This document shows, one piece after another, positions 6,182-12,576 of a DNA stretch of 12,576 bases. The translations under genes were made by a program, and so were the position numbers. This DNA is from Thermodesulfovibrio sp. GTDB taxonomy: Bacteria > Nitrospirota > Thermodesulfovibrionia > Thermodesulfovibrionales > JdFR-85. Each line of letters begins with the position of its first letter. The first letter of the stretch is position 1. A model generated the notes under the pieces. It was not told the DNA's origin, did not search any database, and was given only the letters and a program-made list of their open reading frames with translations. Location of the stretch: NCBI GenBank assembly GCA_027050975.1, contig JALUAR010000167.1, forward strand, positions 1 through 12,576. The letters are read 5' to 3'.

Positions 6182-6190
6182 AACCCAAGG
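6182..6190 (+). repeat. 9-bp target-site duplication, right copy, overlapping the ureA ribosome binding site
   Basis: AACCCAAGG again. Its last bases form the start of AAGGAGGTG (6187-6195), the ribosome binding site of ureA. The insertion therefore left a complete Shine-Dalgarno beside ureA instead of breaking it. Confidence 0.75.
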
Positions 6191-6200
6191 AGGTGTCTTT

Positions 6201-6503
6201 ATGAGACTGACTGAGAAAGAGAAGGATAAGCTACTTATTTATCTGGCTGCCTCCCTGGCCAGGGAGAGGCTGTCCAGAGGGCTAAAGCTGAACTACCCGG
6301 AGGCAGTTGCCATAATTACCGCAGAGGTGCTGGAAGGTATAAGAGAAGGCAGGTCAGTTGCTGAACTGATGCAGTATGGTGCCACCATTCTGAAAAGGGA
6401 AGATCTTATGGACGGGGTTGCAGAGATGATAAAGGAGATACAGGTGGAGGGGACCTTCCCTGACGGAACAAAACTTGTCACCATTCATAATCCCATAAGA
6501 TGA
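6201..6503 (+). CDS. ureA: Urease gamma subunit
   Basis: UreA is the smallest subunit of the cytoplasmic nickel urease, which hydrolyses urea to ammonia and carbamate. Its 100 residues fit the usual length. Family features include MRLTEKEKDKLLIYLAASLA at the start, LNYPEAVAIITAEVLEGIREG (about 30-50), LMQYGATIL (about 56-64) and the C-terminal EIQVEGTFPDGTKLVTIHNPI. The ATG follows AAGGAGGTG by five bases. The upstream gap is unusually wide (232 bases) because of the MITE-like insertion; all later gaps are short. The stop codon overlaps an ATG in the next frame, but ureB most likely starts slightly later. Confidence 0.97.
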   Translation: MRLTEKEKDKLLIYLAASLARERLSRGLKLNYPEAVAIITAEVLEGIREGRSVAELMQYGATILKREDLMDGVAEMIKEIQVEGTFPDGTKLVTIHNPIR

Positions 6504-6514
6504 AGGAGGGTGAG

Positions 6515-6883
6515 ATGATACCCGGCGAGTATATCTTGGGTAAGGAAGAGATAGAGCTAAACCGTGGTAGAAGGACCATCTCAATAGTGGTTACAAACAC
6601 AGGAGACAGACCGGTACAGGTGGGCTCCCACTTTCACTTCTTTGAAGTCAACAGGGCACTGGTTTTCGAAAGGGAGAGGGCCTTTGGCATGCGGCTCAAC
6701 ATCCCTGCTGGTACTGCAGTGAGGTTTGAGCCAGGGCAGGAAAGAGAGGTCCAGCTTGTTGAGTTCAGCGGTAGCAGAAACGTATACGGATTAAATGGCC
6801 TGACAGAGGGCAATGCAGATGATGACAGGGTCAGGGCTTCTGCACTGAAGAAGGCAAAAGAGAAAGGGTTTGGAGGTGTCTGA
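6515..6883 (+). CDS. ureB: Urease beta subunit
   Basis: UreB is the second structural subunit of urease. The 122-residue protein starts MIPGEYILGKEEIELNRGR, the usual N-terminus, and carries VGSHFHFFEVNRALVFERE (about 37-54) and RLNIPAGTAVRFEPG (about 60-74). The C-terminal part beyond YGLNGL (about 91-96) is a charged tail, a little longer than in the shortest family members. ATG 6515 is chosen because AAGGAGG lies five bases upstream and it gives the conserved start; ATG 6500, overlapping the ureA stop, would add MKEGE. The stop is one base before ureC. Confidence 0.96.
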   Translation: MIPGEYILGKEEIELNRGRRTISIVVTNTGDRPVQVGSHFHFFEVNRALVFERERAFGMRLNIPAGTAVRFEPGQEREVQLVEFSGSRNVYGLNGLTEGNADDDRVRASALKKAKEKGFGGV

Positions 6884-6884
6884 T

Positions 6885-8603
6885 ATGAGCCTTAAGATAG
6901 ACAGAAGACAGTATGCTGATATGTTTGGTCCCACAAAGGGTGACAAAATAAGGCTTGCTGATACAGATATCATCATTGAGGTTGAAGAGGCCCTCACAGT
7001 GTATGGTGATGAGGTAAAGTTTGGCGGAGGCAAGGTTATAAGGGATGGTATGGGGCAATCACCTGAGGCAACGAGGGATGCAGGTGCACTGGATCTGGTC
7101 ATAACCAACGTGGTTATTCTTGACCACTGGGGTATTGTCAAGGCAGACATAGGTATACGGAACGGTAAGATCTGCGGAATAGGCAAGGCCGGGAACCCGG
7201 ATTTGATGGACGGTGTACATCCTGATATGGTAATAGGTGCATCCACAGAGGTGATAGCTGGTGAGGGTTTGATCGCCACCCCCGGTGGTGTGGATACACA
7301 TATCCACTTTATCTGTCCACAGCAGATAGAAGAGGCAATCTCCTCAGGCATAACCACCATGATAGGAGGTGGAACAGGTCCTGCAACAGGCACTAATGCC
7401 ACCACATGCACACCAGGGGAGTGGAACATTCACAGGATGCTTGAGGCTGCAGATGCCTTTCCTGTTAACCTGGGTTTTCTTGGTAAGGGTAACTCCTCCA
7501 GGCCCGCCAGCCTCAGGGAACAGATAGAGGCTGGTGCAATGGGACTGAAGCTTCATGAAGACTGGGGAACAACCCCTGCTGCAATTGATACCTGTCTGTC
7601 TGTGGCAGATGAATATGATGTGCAGGTAGCCATCCATACGGATACCCTTAATGAAGCAGGTTTTGTTGAGGATACAATTGCTGCCTTCAAAGGCAGGACA
7701 ATACACACATACCATACAGAGGGTGCTGGCGGAGGCCATGCCCCTGACATAATAAAGGTATGCGGTCAGCACAATGTATTGCCATCTTCAACAAACCCGA
7801 CCATGCCCTTTACAATCAACACAATGGACGAACACCTCGATATGCTCATGGTCTGTCACCACCTTGACCCGCGGATACCAGAAGATGTGGCCTTTGCTGA
7901 CTCAAGGATAAGGGCAGAGACCATAGCAGCAGAGGATATACTGCACGATATGGGTGCCTTCAGCATAATGGCCTCAGACTCGCAGGCAATGGGAAGGGTG
8001 GGGGAAGTAATAATACGGACATGGCAGACAGCGGACAAGATGAAGAGGCAGAGGGGCAGACTCAGGGAAGAAAAAGGAGACAACGACAACTTCAGGGCAA
8101 AAAGATATGTTGCAAAGTATACCATAAACCCTGCCATAGCCCATGGTATTGCCAGGTATGTTGGCTCTATTGAGAAGGGTAAGCTTGCAGACATTGTCCT
8201 CTATGAGCCTCATTTCTTTGGGGTGAGGCCAAAGATGGTTATAAAGGCTGGATTTATTGCCTATGCCCAGATGGGTGATGCCAATGCCTCCATACCAACT
8301 CCCCAGCCATATCTGATGAGGCCCATGTTTGGTGCCTCTGGCAGGGCTATTTACAGTACATCACTGACATTTATCTCAAAGGCTGCCTTTGATAGAGGAG
8401 TGCATGAACGTCTGGGCCTGCAAAAAAGGGTAGCCTATGTTAAGAAATGTCGTGACCTTGGTAAGAAGGATATGATTCATAATGACTACCTTCCTTATAT
8501 TGAGGTTGATCCCGAGACCTATATAGTCAAGGCCGACGGTGAGGTGTTGAGATGTGAGCCTGCAGAGGTTCTGCCAATGGCACAGAGGTATTTTCTGTTT
8601 TAG
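6885..8603 (+). CDS. ureC: Urease alpha (catalytic) subunit
   Basis: UreC holds the di-nickel active site. All ligands and catalytic residues known from Klebsiella urease are present at a constant offset of +5: His139 and His141 (THIH), the carbamylated Lys222 (GLKLHEDWG), His251 (AIHTDT), His277 (HTEGAGGGH), the flap pair Cys324-His325 (MVCHHLDP) and Asp365 (ASDSQAMGR). The 572 residues match the family. The start ATG 6885 follows GGAGGTG by six bases and gives MSLKIDRRQYADMFGPTKGD; an upstream in-frame TTG at 6870 is part of that ribosome site. All key residues are intact, so the enzyme should be active once nickel is inserted. Confidence 0.98.
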   Translation: MSLKIDRRQYADMFGPTKGDKIRLADTDIIIEVEEALTVYGDEVKFGGGKVIRDGMGQSPEATRDAGALDLVITNVVILDHWGIVKADIGIRNGKICGIGKAGNPDLMDGVHPDMVIGASTEVIAGEGLIATPGGVDTHIHFICPQQIEEAISSGITTMIGGGTGPATGTNATTCTPGEWNIHRMLEAADAFPVNLGFLGKGNSSRPASLREQIEAGAMGLKLHEDWGTTPAAIDTCLSVADEYDVQVAIHTDTLNEAGFVEDTIAAFKGRTIHTYHTEGAGGGHAPDIIKVCGQHNVLPSSTNPTMPFTINTMDEHLDMLMVCHHLDPRIPEDVAFADSRIRAETIAAEDILHDMGAFSIMASDSQAMGRVGEVIIRTWQTADKMKRQRGRLREEKGDNDNFRAKRYVAKYTINPAIAHGIARYVGSIEKGKLADIVLYEPHFFGVRPKMVIKAGFIAYAQMGDANASIPTPQPYLMRPMFGASGRAIYSTSLTFISKAAFDRGVHERLGLQKRVAYVKKCRDLGKKDMIHNDYLPYIEVDPETYIVKADGEVLRCEPAEVLPMAQRYFLF

Positions 8604-8611
8604 GGAGAGTC

Positions 8612-9049
8612 ATGTTGATAGTCAGAAGTAAAGTAAGAGAAGTAAAGGATTTAAGGGGGCTTGAGAGAGATACCGTTGTCCTGAACTGGGAAGACAGGAG
8701 AAGGCCCAGGCAGAGGGTCAGAACCACAAAGGGGGTTGAACTCGGTATTGCCCTTCCTACAGGAACGGTCATGCAGGAGGGTGATGTTCTCTATCTGAAT
8801 GAGAGTCGTTATATTGTTGTGGAGGCTGAAAAGGAGGATGTGATTGTCATCTTTCCGGAAAACCTGTCGCAGAGTGCCCTGGTTGCCTATGAGATTGGTA
8901 ACAGACACCTCCCAATCTGCCTGTGCAAAGGCACCATAATAACGCCATATAATCGGTTGATAGAGGAGTTCCTGAAGAAGGAATCCATAAAATACGAGTG
9001 CAGGAAAGAGACTTTTGAACCCCTGAGGAGGGGCAACCATCATGGATAG
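8612..9049 (+). CDS. ureE: Urease accessory protein UreE, nickel metallochaperone
   Basis: UreE brings nickel to the urease maturation complex. The 145-residue protein has the N-terminal domain pattern DRRRPRQRVRTTKGVELGI (about 28-46) and the metal-site motif YEIGNRHLP (93-101), with the conserved His at 99. Unlike Klebsiella UreE it has no long His-rich tail, ending RGNHHG. The positions usually holding further His after GNRH carry Tyr113-Asn114, and a Cys-X-Cys (103-105) stands next to the motif. The ATG follows AGGGAG and is 8 bases after ureC. The final codons overlap the ureF start. Confidence 0.92.
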   Translation: MLIVRSKVREVKDLRGLERDTVVLNWEDRRRPRQRVRTTKGVELGIALPTGTVMQEGDVLYLNESRYIVVEAEKEDVIVIFPENLSQSALVAYEIGNRHLPICLCKGTIITPYNRLIEEFLKKESIKYECRKETFEPLRRGNHHG

Positions 9050-9734
9050 GGCCCTTTCCCTTATCAGCCTTTTTCAGATAACGGATTCCTTTTTCCCCTC
9101 AGGAGCCTTTGCTTATTCATGGGGGCTGGAGACTTATGTAACCGAAGGGGTAGTGAGAGATATAGATGGGTTTTATAAATTTTTAACAGCTTATATTACC
9201 GGAATGATAGGAAGGTGTGATGCCCTATTTGTGAAATTAGCCTTTGACAAAGCAGACAGAGGGGATCTCTCTTCCCTCTTTCGTCTTGACAGACTGATAC
9301 ATTCCATGAAATTAACGAAAGAACTGAGGCAGGGGAGCATCCAGACAGGAAGGCAGCTTTTGAAGGTAATGGGGCAGCTACATAAGTCAGTGCTACTGGA
9401 GAGATTTGAAGCAGGCATAAAGGCAGGAGAGCTGCAGGGGCATCACCCTGTGATGTTTGCACTGGTCTGTAACTGCCTTGGAGTTGGAAGAGACGATGCG
9501 GTGCTGGCCTATCTCTATTCAGCAGTATCAGGCATTGTGAGCGCCGGGGTGAGACTGATACCACTGGGGCATACAGATGGCCAGAGGGTGATTGAAAAGA
9601 TAAAGCCCCTGCTTGTGGAGGTTACAAAGGAGGTTTCTCAGCTTGATGAAGATGGTATAGCTGCCTTTGCTCCGGGAGTTGAGATAAGAACGATGAGGCA
9701 TGAACAGCTTTACACGAGACTGTTTAAGTCATAG
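9042..9734 (+). CDS. ureF: Urease accessory protein UreF
   Basis: UreF is an all-helical scaffold that joins UreD and UreG on apo-urease and checks the fidelity of nickel insertion. The 230-residue protein shows the strong N-terminal signature SLFQITDSFFPSGAFAYSWG (9-28) followed by LETYVTEG, then ELRQGSIQTGRQLLKV in the middle and a C-terminal half with IPLGHTDGQR, all as in the family. It starts at ATG 9042 inside the last codons of ureE (8-base overlap), preceded by GAGGAGG. It lies 14 bases before ureG. Confidence 0.96.
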   Translation: MDRALSLISLFQITDSFFPSGAFAYSWGLETYVTEGVVRDIDGFYKFLTAYITGMIGRCDALFVKLAFDKADRGDLSSLFRLDRLIHSMKLTKELRQGSIQTGRQLLKVMGQLHKSVLLERFEAGIKAGELQGHHPVMFALVCNCLGVGRDDAVLAYLYSAVSGIVSAGVRLIPLGHTDGQRVIEKIKPLLVEVTKEVSQLDEDGIAAFAPGVEIRTMRHEQLYTRLFKS

Positions 9735-9748
9735 GAGGTAATAAGGTC

Positions 9749-10360
9749 ATGACAGAGCCGGTAAAAATCGGGGTAGGTGGGCCTGTTGGGTCTGGTAAGA
9801 CAGCTCTCATAGAGAGACTCTGCAGGCAGATGGCAGGGGAATTTTCCATCGCCGTGGTAACGAACGATATCTATACAAAAGAGGATGCAGAGTTTCTTAT
9901 ACGGGCAGGGGTATTGCCTGTGGAGAGGATTATAGGGGTTGAGACAGGAGGGTGTCCACACACAGCTATAAGAGAGGATGCATCAATAAATCAGGAGGCA
10001 ATCCAGCGGCTGATTGATAGATTCAAAGAACTTGACATCATATTTGTGGAAAGCGGTGGAGACAATCTTGCCGCAAGCTTCAGCCCTGAACTGGTGGACA
10101 GTTCAATCTATGTGATAGATGTTGCAGGTGGTGATAAGATACCCAGGAAGGGAGGCCCTGGCATTACCCGCTCAGACCTTTTAGTGATAAACAAGATAGA
10201 CCTTGCACCATATGTTGGTGCAAGTCTTGAGGTGATGCAGAGGGATGCAAAGAGGATGAGAGGTGAAAGACCCTTTATATTTACCAGCCTGCTCAGTGGT
10301 GAAGGGCTAAATGAGGTGATTAACTGGATCAGGAGAGAGGTCCTCTTTGTGGAGACATGA
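9749..10360 (+). CDS. ureG: Urease accessory GTPase UreG
   Basis: UreG is the SIMIBI-class GTPase whose hydrolysis of GTP drives nickel transfer into urease. The 203-residue protein has the P-loop GGPVGSGKT (10-18), TNDIYTKEDAEFL (38-50), the metal-binding Cys-Pro-His in TGGCPHTAIRED (67-78), the ESGGDNL switch (101-107) and the guanine-specificity motif NKID (148-151). All are intact. It lacks the His-rich N-terminus of some homologues. The ATG lies ten bases after AGGAGG. The end overlaps ureD by 14 bases. Confidence 0.97.
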   Translation: MTEPVKIGVGGPVGSGKTALIERLCRQMAGEFSIAVVTNDIYTKEDAEFLIRAGVLPVERIIGVETGGCPHTAIREDASINQEAIQRLIDRFKELDIIFVESGGDNLAASFSPELVDSSIYVIDVAGGDKIPRKGGPGITRSDLLVINKIDLAPYVGASLEVMQRDAKRMRGERPFIFTSLLSGEGLNEVINWIRREVLFVET

Positions 10361-11225
10361 TAAATTACATGAAGTAGGAAGACACGGCAGACTCAGTCTT
10401 TTCTTTAAAAAAAGACAGGAGAGAACCATCCTTTACGATTCCTTCTCAACCATCCCGATGCAGGCATTCCAGCCCTTCTATCCTGACGAGACAGGATGTG
10501 CCTGTACCTATCTAGTTAATCCCACAGGTGGGCTTGTCGGTGGAGATAGGATAGAGATAGATATCACCCTTGATGAGTATGCCCATGTTTTGATAACTAC
10601 ACCGTCAGCGAATAAGATCTATAGGAGTACGGGACAGTTCTCATCTCAGAGCGTTGAAATAACCATAAAAAGAGGCGGTGTCCTTGAGTATATGCCAGGG
10701 TATGTAATCCCCTTCGCTGGCTCCCTGTATCGTCAGAAGACAAGGGTTTGTATGGATAAAGGTGCTACTGCTTTTATACTTGATGCCTTTACTACTGGTA
10801 GAGTGGCAAGGGGAGAGAGCCTGCAGTTTGAAGAGTATAGAAACACTACGGAGATAGAGTATGATGGAGAGCTTATCCTCACGGAAAGAATGACTCTGAG
10901 GCCAGGTAAGATCGATTACAACGGCATGGGTCTGCTGGAGGGGTTTTCGGCAACTGCAGTGCTATATCTCATCTTTGATAACCTGTCTCTGGAAAAGCCC
11001 CTTATCAGTGCACTACGGACAACTATGGTTGAGACAGGGGATGTGGTGGGAGGCGTCTCCACTCTTCCGGCAAAGGGTGTGGTTGTGAGACTACTTGGAG
11101 TGAATGCGCGGATTATTGAAAAGGCCCTGTTCAGGCTCTGGTCTGTAGCAAGGAGACATATCCTTGCCTTTGAGAACTCTCTCTCCCTGAGAAGGTTTAT
11201 TACCAATACTCACTATATCCCTTAG
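10347..11225 (+). CDS. ureD: Urease accessory protein UreD (UreH)
   Basis: UreD binds urease directly and forms the UreD-UreF-UreG complex, probably providing the nickel tunnel. The 292-residue frame has GRHGRLSLFFKKR (11-23), FYPDETGCACTYLVNPTGG (44-62) followed by LVGGD, and LITTPSANKIYRSTG (82-96), the classic UreD hallmarks, and ends in HYIP. The best start is TTG at 10347, six bases after AGGAGAGAGG and inside the last codons of ureG; no in-frame ATG precedes the conserved region. UreD usually leads or follows the cluster; here it is the last gene, directly against a convergent gene. Confidence 0.93.
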   Translation: MWRHDKLHEVGRHGRLSLFFKKRQERTILYDSFSTIPMQAFQPFYPDETGCACTYLVNPTGGLVGGDRIEIDITLDEYAHVLITTPSANKIYRSTGQFSSQSVEITIKRGGVLEYMPGYVIPFAGSLYRQKTRVCMDKGATAFILDAFTTGRVARGESLQFEEYRNTTEIEYDGELILTERMTLRPGKIDYNGMGLLEGFSATAVLYLIFDNLSLEKPLISALRTTMVETGDVVGGVSTLPAKGVVVRLLGVNARIIEKALFRLWSVARRHILAFENSLSLRRFITNTHYIP

Positions 11226-11241
11226 GATTACATTTTTATGG

Positions 11242-12225
11242 TTAACTTATCGCCTCCAGGGAAAACTCAACCCACAAAGGGTAGTGGTCGGAGATGCGAT
11301 ATGAGATCGATTTCTTGCTAATCGAGATGTTCCTGTAAACATAAGGCAGGAAATCAAAATAACCACCCTGTTTGTATTCCATTGAGAGAAGGCGCGACCT
11401 TCCTTTTTGAAACCAGGCTATCTGGTCATAGAATTTATCACGAGCGGGATTTAAAGCATCGGCAAAAAGGGTGCGGGGCACCTTGTGGAGGTCATCAGGT
11501 ACTGTCAGACCCGTTGATGTAAAGGCATCCCAGAGGGCTCCACCTTTCCTATCGATATTAAAGTCACCAAGTACAAGGAGATTATGGTGCCATCTGTTGC
11601 TCTGGTCTGCCCATTCAGCCATCCATCGTGCAATAGCTTTGAGCTCCGGTATTCTCTCTGATGAGGAATCTCCGTAATCCACATGAAGGGTAACGAGTAT
11701 AAAGGTCACTGTGCCACAGCGGAAGCTAACTGCATAAGGTGTTCGTGCAAACTGTCTTTTCAGAGAGTCCTCTCCAATCTCATTCAGCCATTCCGCAGGG
11801 ACCACCAGTTCACATGCAAGCCCGGAGGGCTTAACCCTGTGACAATCAAACACAAAGGCCATTCTCTCCCAGTTACCGCTCTTGCCGCGGGTTACGTCTG
11901 TCATCAGAAAACCCCATCCCTCACCTAAGTATTTCATTGTATCCCGCAGGGCCCTCAGGTTCCCCTTTACCTCCTGAATGGCTACCACGTCAAATCGGGA
12001 TATGATCTCGCAGATTGCTCTGAGACCACGAAGGTCGCGTTTGGGGTTGTCTGCAGAAGAAACTGTCCACTTTCTCGTAAGGGAGGCAAATGAGCGTATG
12101 TTCCATGTGGCAATCAGGAGATTTTCCCCTGGTATTTTCGGTGGAATCGTCTGATTTAGCGCCTCTTTCAGTAATTCCAGTTCATTAAGTATCTCCGGTG
12201 GTGGTGGATCAAAGATAGTGGGCAT
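11242..12225 (-). CDS. Endonuclease/exonuclease/phosphatase-fold hydrolase (DNase I-like)
   Basis: This 327-residue protein has the full metal-dependent phosphodiesterase set: ATWNIRSF with Asn42, AIQEV with Glu85, WERMAFVFD with Arg121, VTLHVDYG with His181, VLGDFNID with Asp221 and Asn223, and SDHYP with Asp313-His314. The family includes nucleases, inositol-phosphate phosphatases and sphingomyelinases, so the substrate cannot be named. There is no signal peptide, so it is probably cytoplasmic. The start at 12225 follows AGGAG by eight bases and lies about 16 bases after the predicted transcription start; the longer TTG frame from 12276 begins in the -35 box and is rejected. It converges on ureD with 16 bases between stops and no terminator visible. 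A link to urea metabolism is not evident. Confidence 0.88.
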   Translation of the reverse strand: MPTIFDPPPPEILNELELLKEALNQTIPPKIPGENLLIATWNIRSFASLTRKWTVSSADNPKRDLRGLRAICEIISRFDVVAIQEVKGNLRALRDTMKYLGEGWGFLMTDVTRGKSGNWERMAFVFDCHRVKPSGLACELVVPAEWLNEIGEDSLKRQFARTPYAVSFRCGTVTFILVTLHVDYGDSSSERIPELKAIARWMAEWADQSNRWHHNLLVLGDFNIDRKGGALWDAFTSTGLTVPDDLHKVPRTLFADALNPARDKFYDQIAWFQKGRSRLLSMEYKQGGYFDFLPYVYRNISISKKSISYRISDHYPLWVEFSLEAIS

Positions 12226-12247
12226 AAGTCTCGCTCCTTTTTTTAGA

Positions 12248-12276
12248 ATTATAGCAGATTCCTTTTTCCGGTTCAA
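12248..12276 (-). promoter_or_regulatory. Sigma-70 promoter of the endonuclease/phosphatase-fold gene
   Basis: On the minus strand TTGAAC (12276-12271), a 17-base spacer and TATAAT (12253-12248) form a near-consensus promoter, with TGC before TATAAT giving an extended -10. Transcription would begin near 12241, 16 bases before the ATG. Confidence 0.75.
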
Positions 12277-12416
12277 TGAAATCCCTTTGTTGCCACAAGA
12301 AAGAGACAGACAGGGAAGGATACACGGATAACTGAAAATACCCTGTTTAAGATCCAGGCTGTTTCGGGTAAAAATACAGAAAAATAGATTGTAATTTTCT
12401 TGTTTTTATGTTAAAC
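12277..12416. other. Intergenic region without recognisable genes
   Basis: AT-rich sequence between the two divergent promoters. No ORF with a ribosome site, RNA gene or strong hairpin is seen. Confidence 0.5.
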
Positions 12417-12446
12417 TTCATTATGCTTTAAAAAGCAAAGTATAAT
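12417..12446 (+). promoter_or_regulatory. Candidate promoter for the gene running off the right end
   Basis: A perfect TATAAT lies at 12441-12446 with a poor -35 (TTCATT, 12417-12422) at an 18-base spacing. The spacer carries the palindrome TGCTTT-AA-AAAGCA (12424-12437), placed where an operator or activator site could act. Transcription would start near 12453, about 93 bases before the next start codon. Confidence 0.4.
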
Positions 12447-12453
12447 CGCTTAT

Positions 12454-12503
12454 TCTTCTCACTATGCCTTCTCAATTCTCTTCTCACTATGCCTTCTCAA
12501 TTC
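12454..12503 (+). repeat. Two perfect tandem copies of a 25-bp repeat
   Basis: Bases 12454-12478 and 12479-12503 are identical; each begins TCTTCTCACTATG and ends TTCTCAATTC. The array begins at the predicted transcription start and fills much of the 5' UTR of the next gene. Two copies are too few for CRISPR and the units abut without spacers. It may be a duplicated protein-binding site or a simple slippage duplication. Confidence 0.9.
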
Positions 12504-12545
12504 CTTGTTAACAAATAATTTAAGAAAGAAAGGGGGTAATGTTCT

Positions 12546-12576
12546 ATGCAGCAAAAAGTGCCCTTTGATTTAAAAG
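12546..12576 (+). CDS. Start of an unidentified protein, truncated by the window end
   Basis: ATG 12546 opens MQQKVPFDLK and continues past the last base. A purine-rich AAAGGGGGT lies about nine bases upstream, and a candidate promoter and tandem repeat precede it. Ten residues are too few to assign a family. An alternative ATG at 12539 in another frame stops after nine codons. Confidence 0.5.
   Translation, partial: MQQKVPFDLK

Noticed and set aside
12226..12276. Longer N-terminus of the endonuclease/phosphatase-fold protein from TTG 12276
   Set aside because: The TTG coincides with the -35 box of a near-consensus promoter, and ATG 12225 has a proper ribosome site.
12454..12503. Short CRISPR array
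   Set aside because: The two 25-bp copies abut directly with no spacers, and no cas genes are present.

Overview
The window is dominated by one long plus-strand cluster (about 876-11225) for high-affinity urea uptake and hydrolysis: urtABCDE (urea ABC transporter), a PII-family signalling gene, then ureA, ureB, ureC, ureE, ureF, ureG and ureD. Thirteen genes lie in one direction with short gaps or overlaps, nearly all with strong AGGAGG-type ribosome binding sites. The organism is a bacterium of middling GC with heavy AGG/AGA arginine and ATA isoleucine codon use. The PII protein resembles the NifI1 type known mainly from anaerobic bacteria and archaea. I lean towards Nitrospirota or a former deltaproteobacterial lineage, but this is a weak inference.

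Left flank (1-875): positions 82-126 hold only the 3' half of a tRNA-Met(CAU) gene, from the anticodon loop to CCA, the classic scar of an element integrated in a tRNA gene. The next roughly 600 bases are mostly non-coding, with a broken VapB-type antitoxin remnant on the minus strand and a possible minus-strand terminator. A sigma-54-type promoter (730-745), a 10-codon leader ORF with a perfect ribosome binding site, and possible alternative hairpins precede urtA. Nitrogen control through sigma-54 and PII would fit.

Middle (876-11225): UrtA captures urea in the periplasm, UrtB and UrtC form the channel, and UrtD and UrtE are the ATPases. The PII protein probably reports nitrogen or energy state. 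UreABC is the nickel urease, and UreE, UreF, UreG and UreD deliver and install the nickel. A 205-bp MITE-like insertion (5977-6181) with imperfect terminal inverted repeats and an exact 9-bp target duplication separates the PII gene from ureA. Removing it with one duplication copy restores an 18-base operon junction. Inside it sits a 136-bp cloverleaf-like structure closed by a perfect 18-bp inverted repeat.

Right flank (11226-12576): a convergent minus-strand gene for an endonuclease/exonuclease/phosphatase-fold protein has its own near-consensus promoter. An AT-rich intergenic region follows, with a TATAAT box, a small palindrome, two perfect 25-bp tandem repeats and the first ten codons of a gene running off the end. 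The urea system itself is well known. The less ordinary parts are the NifI1-like PII gene, the nested insertion, the tRNA scar and the urtA leader.
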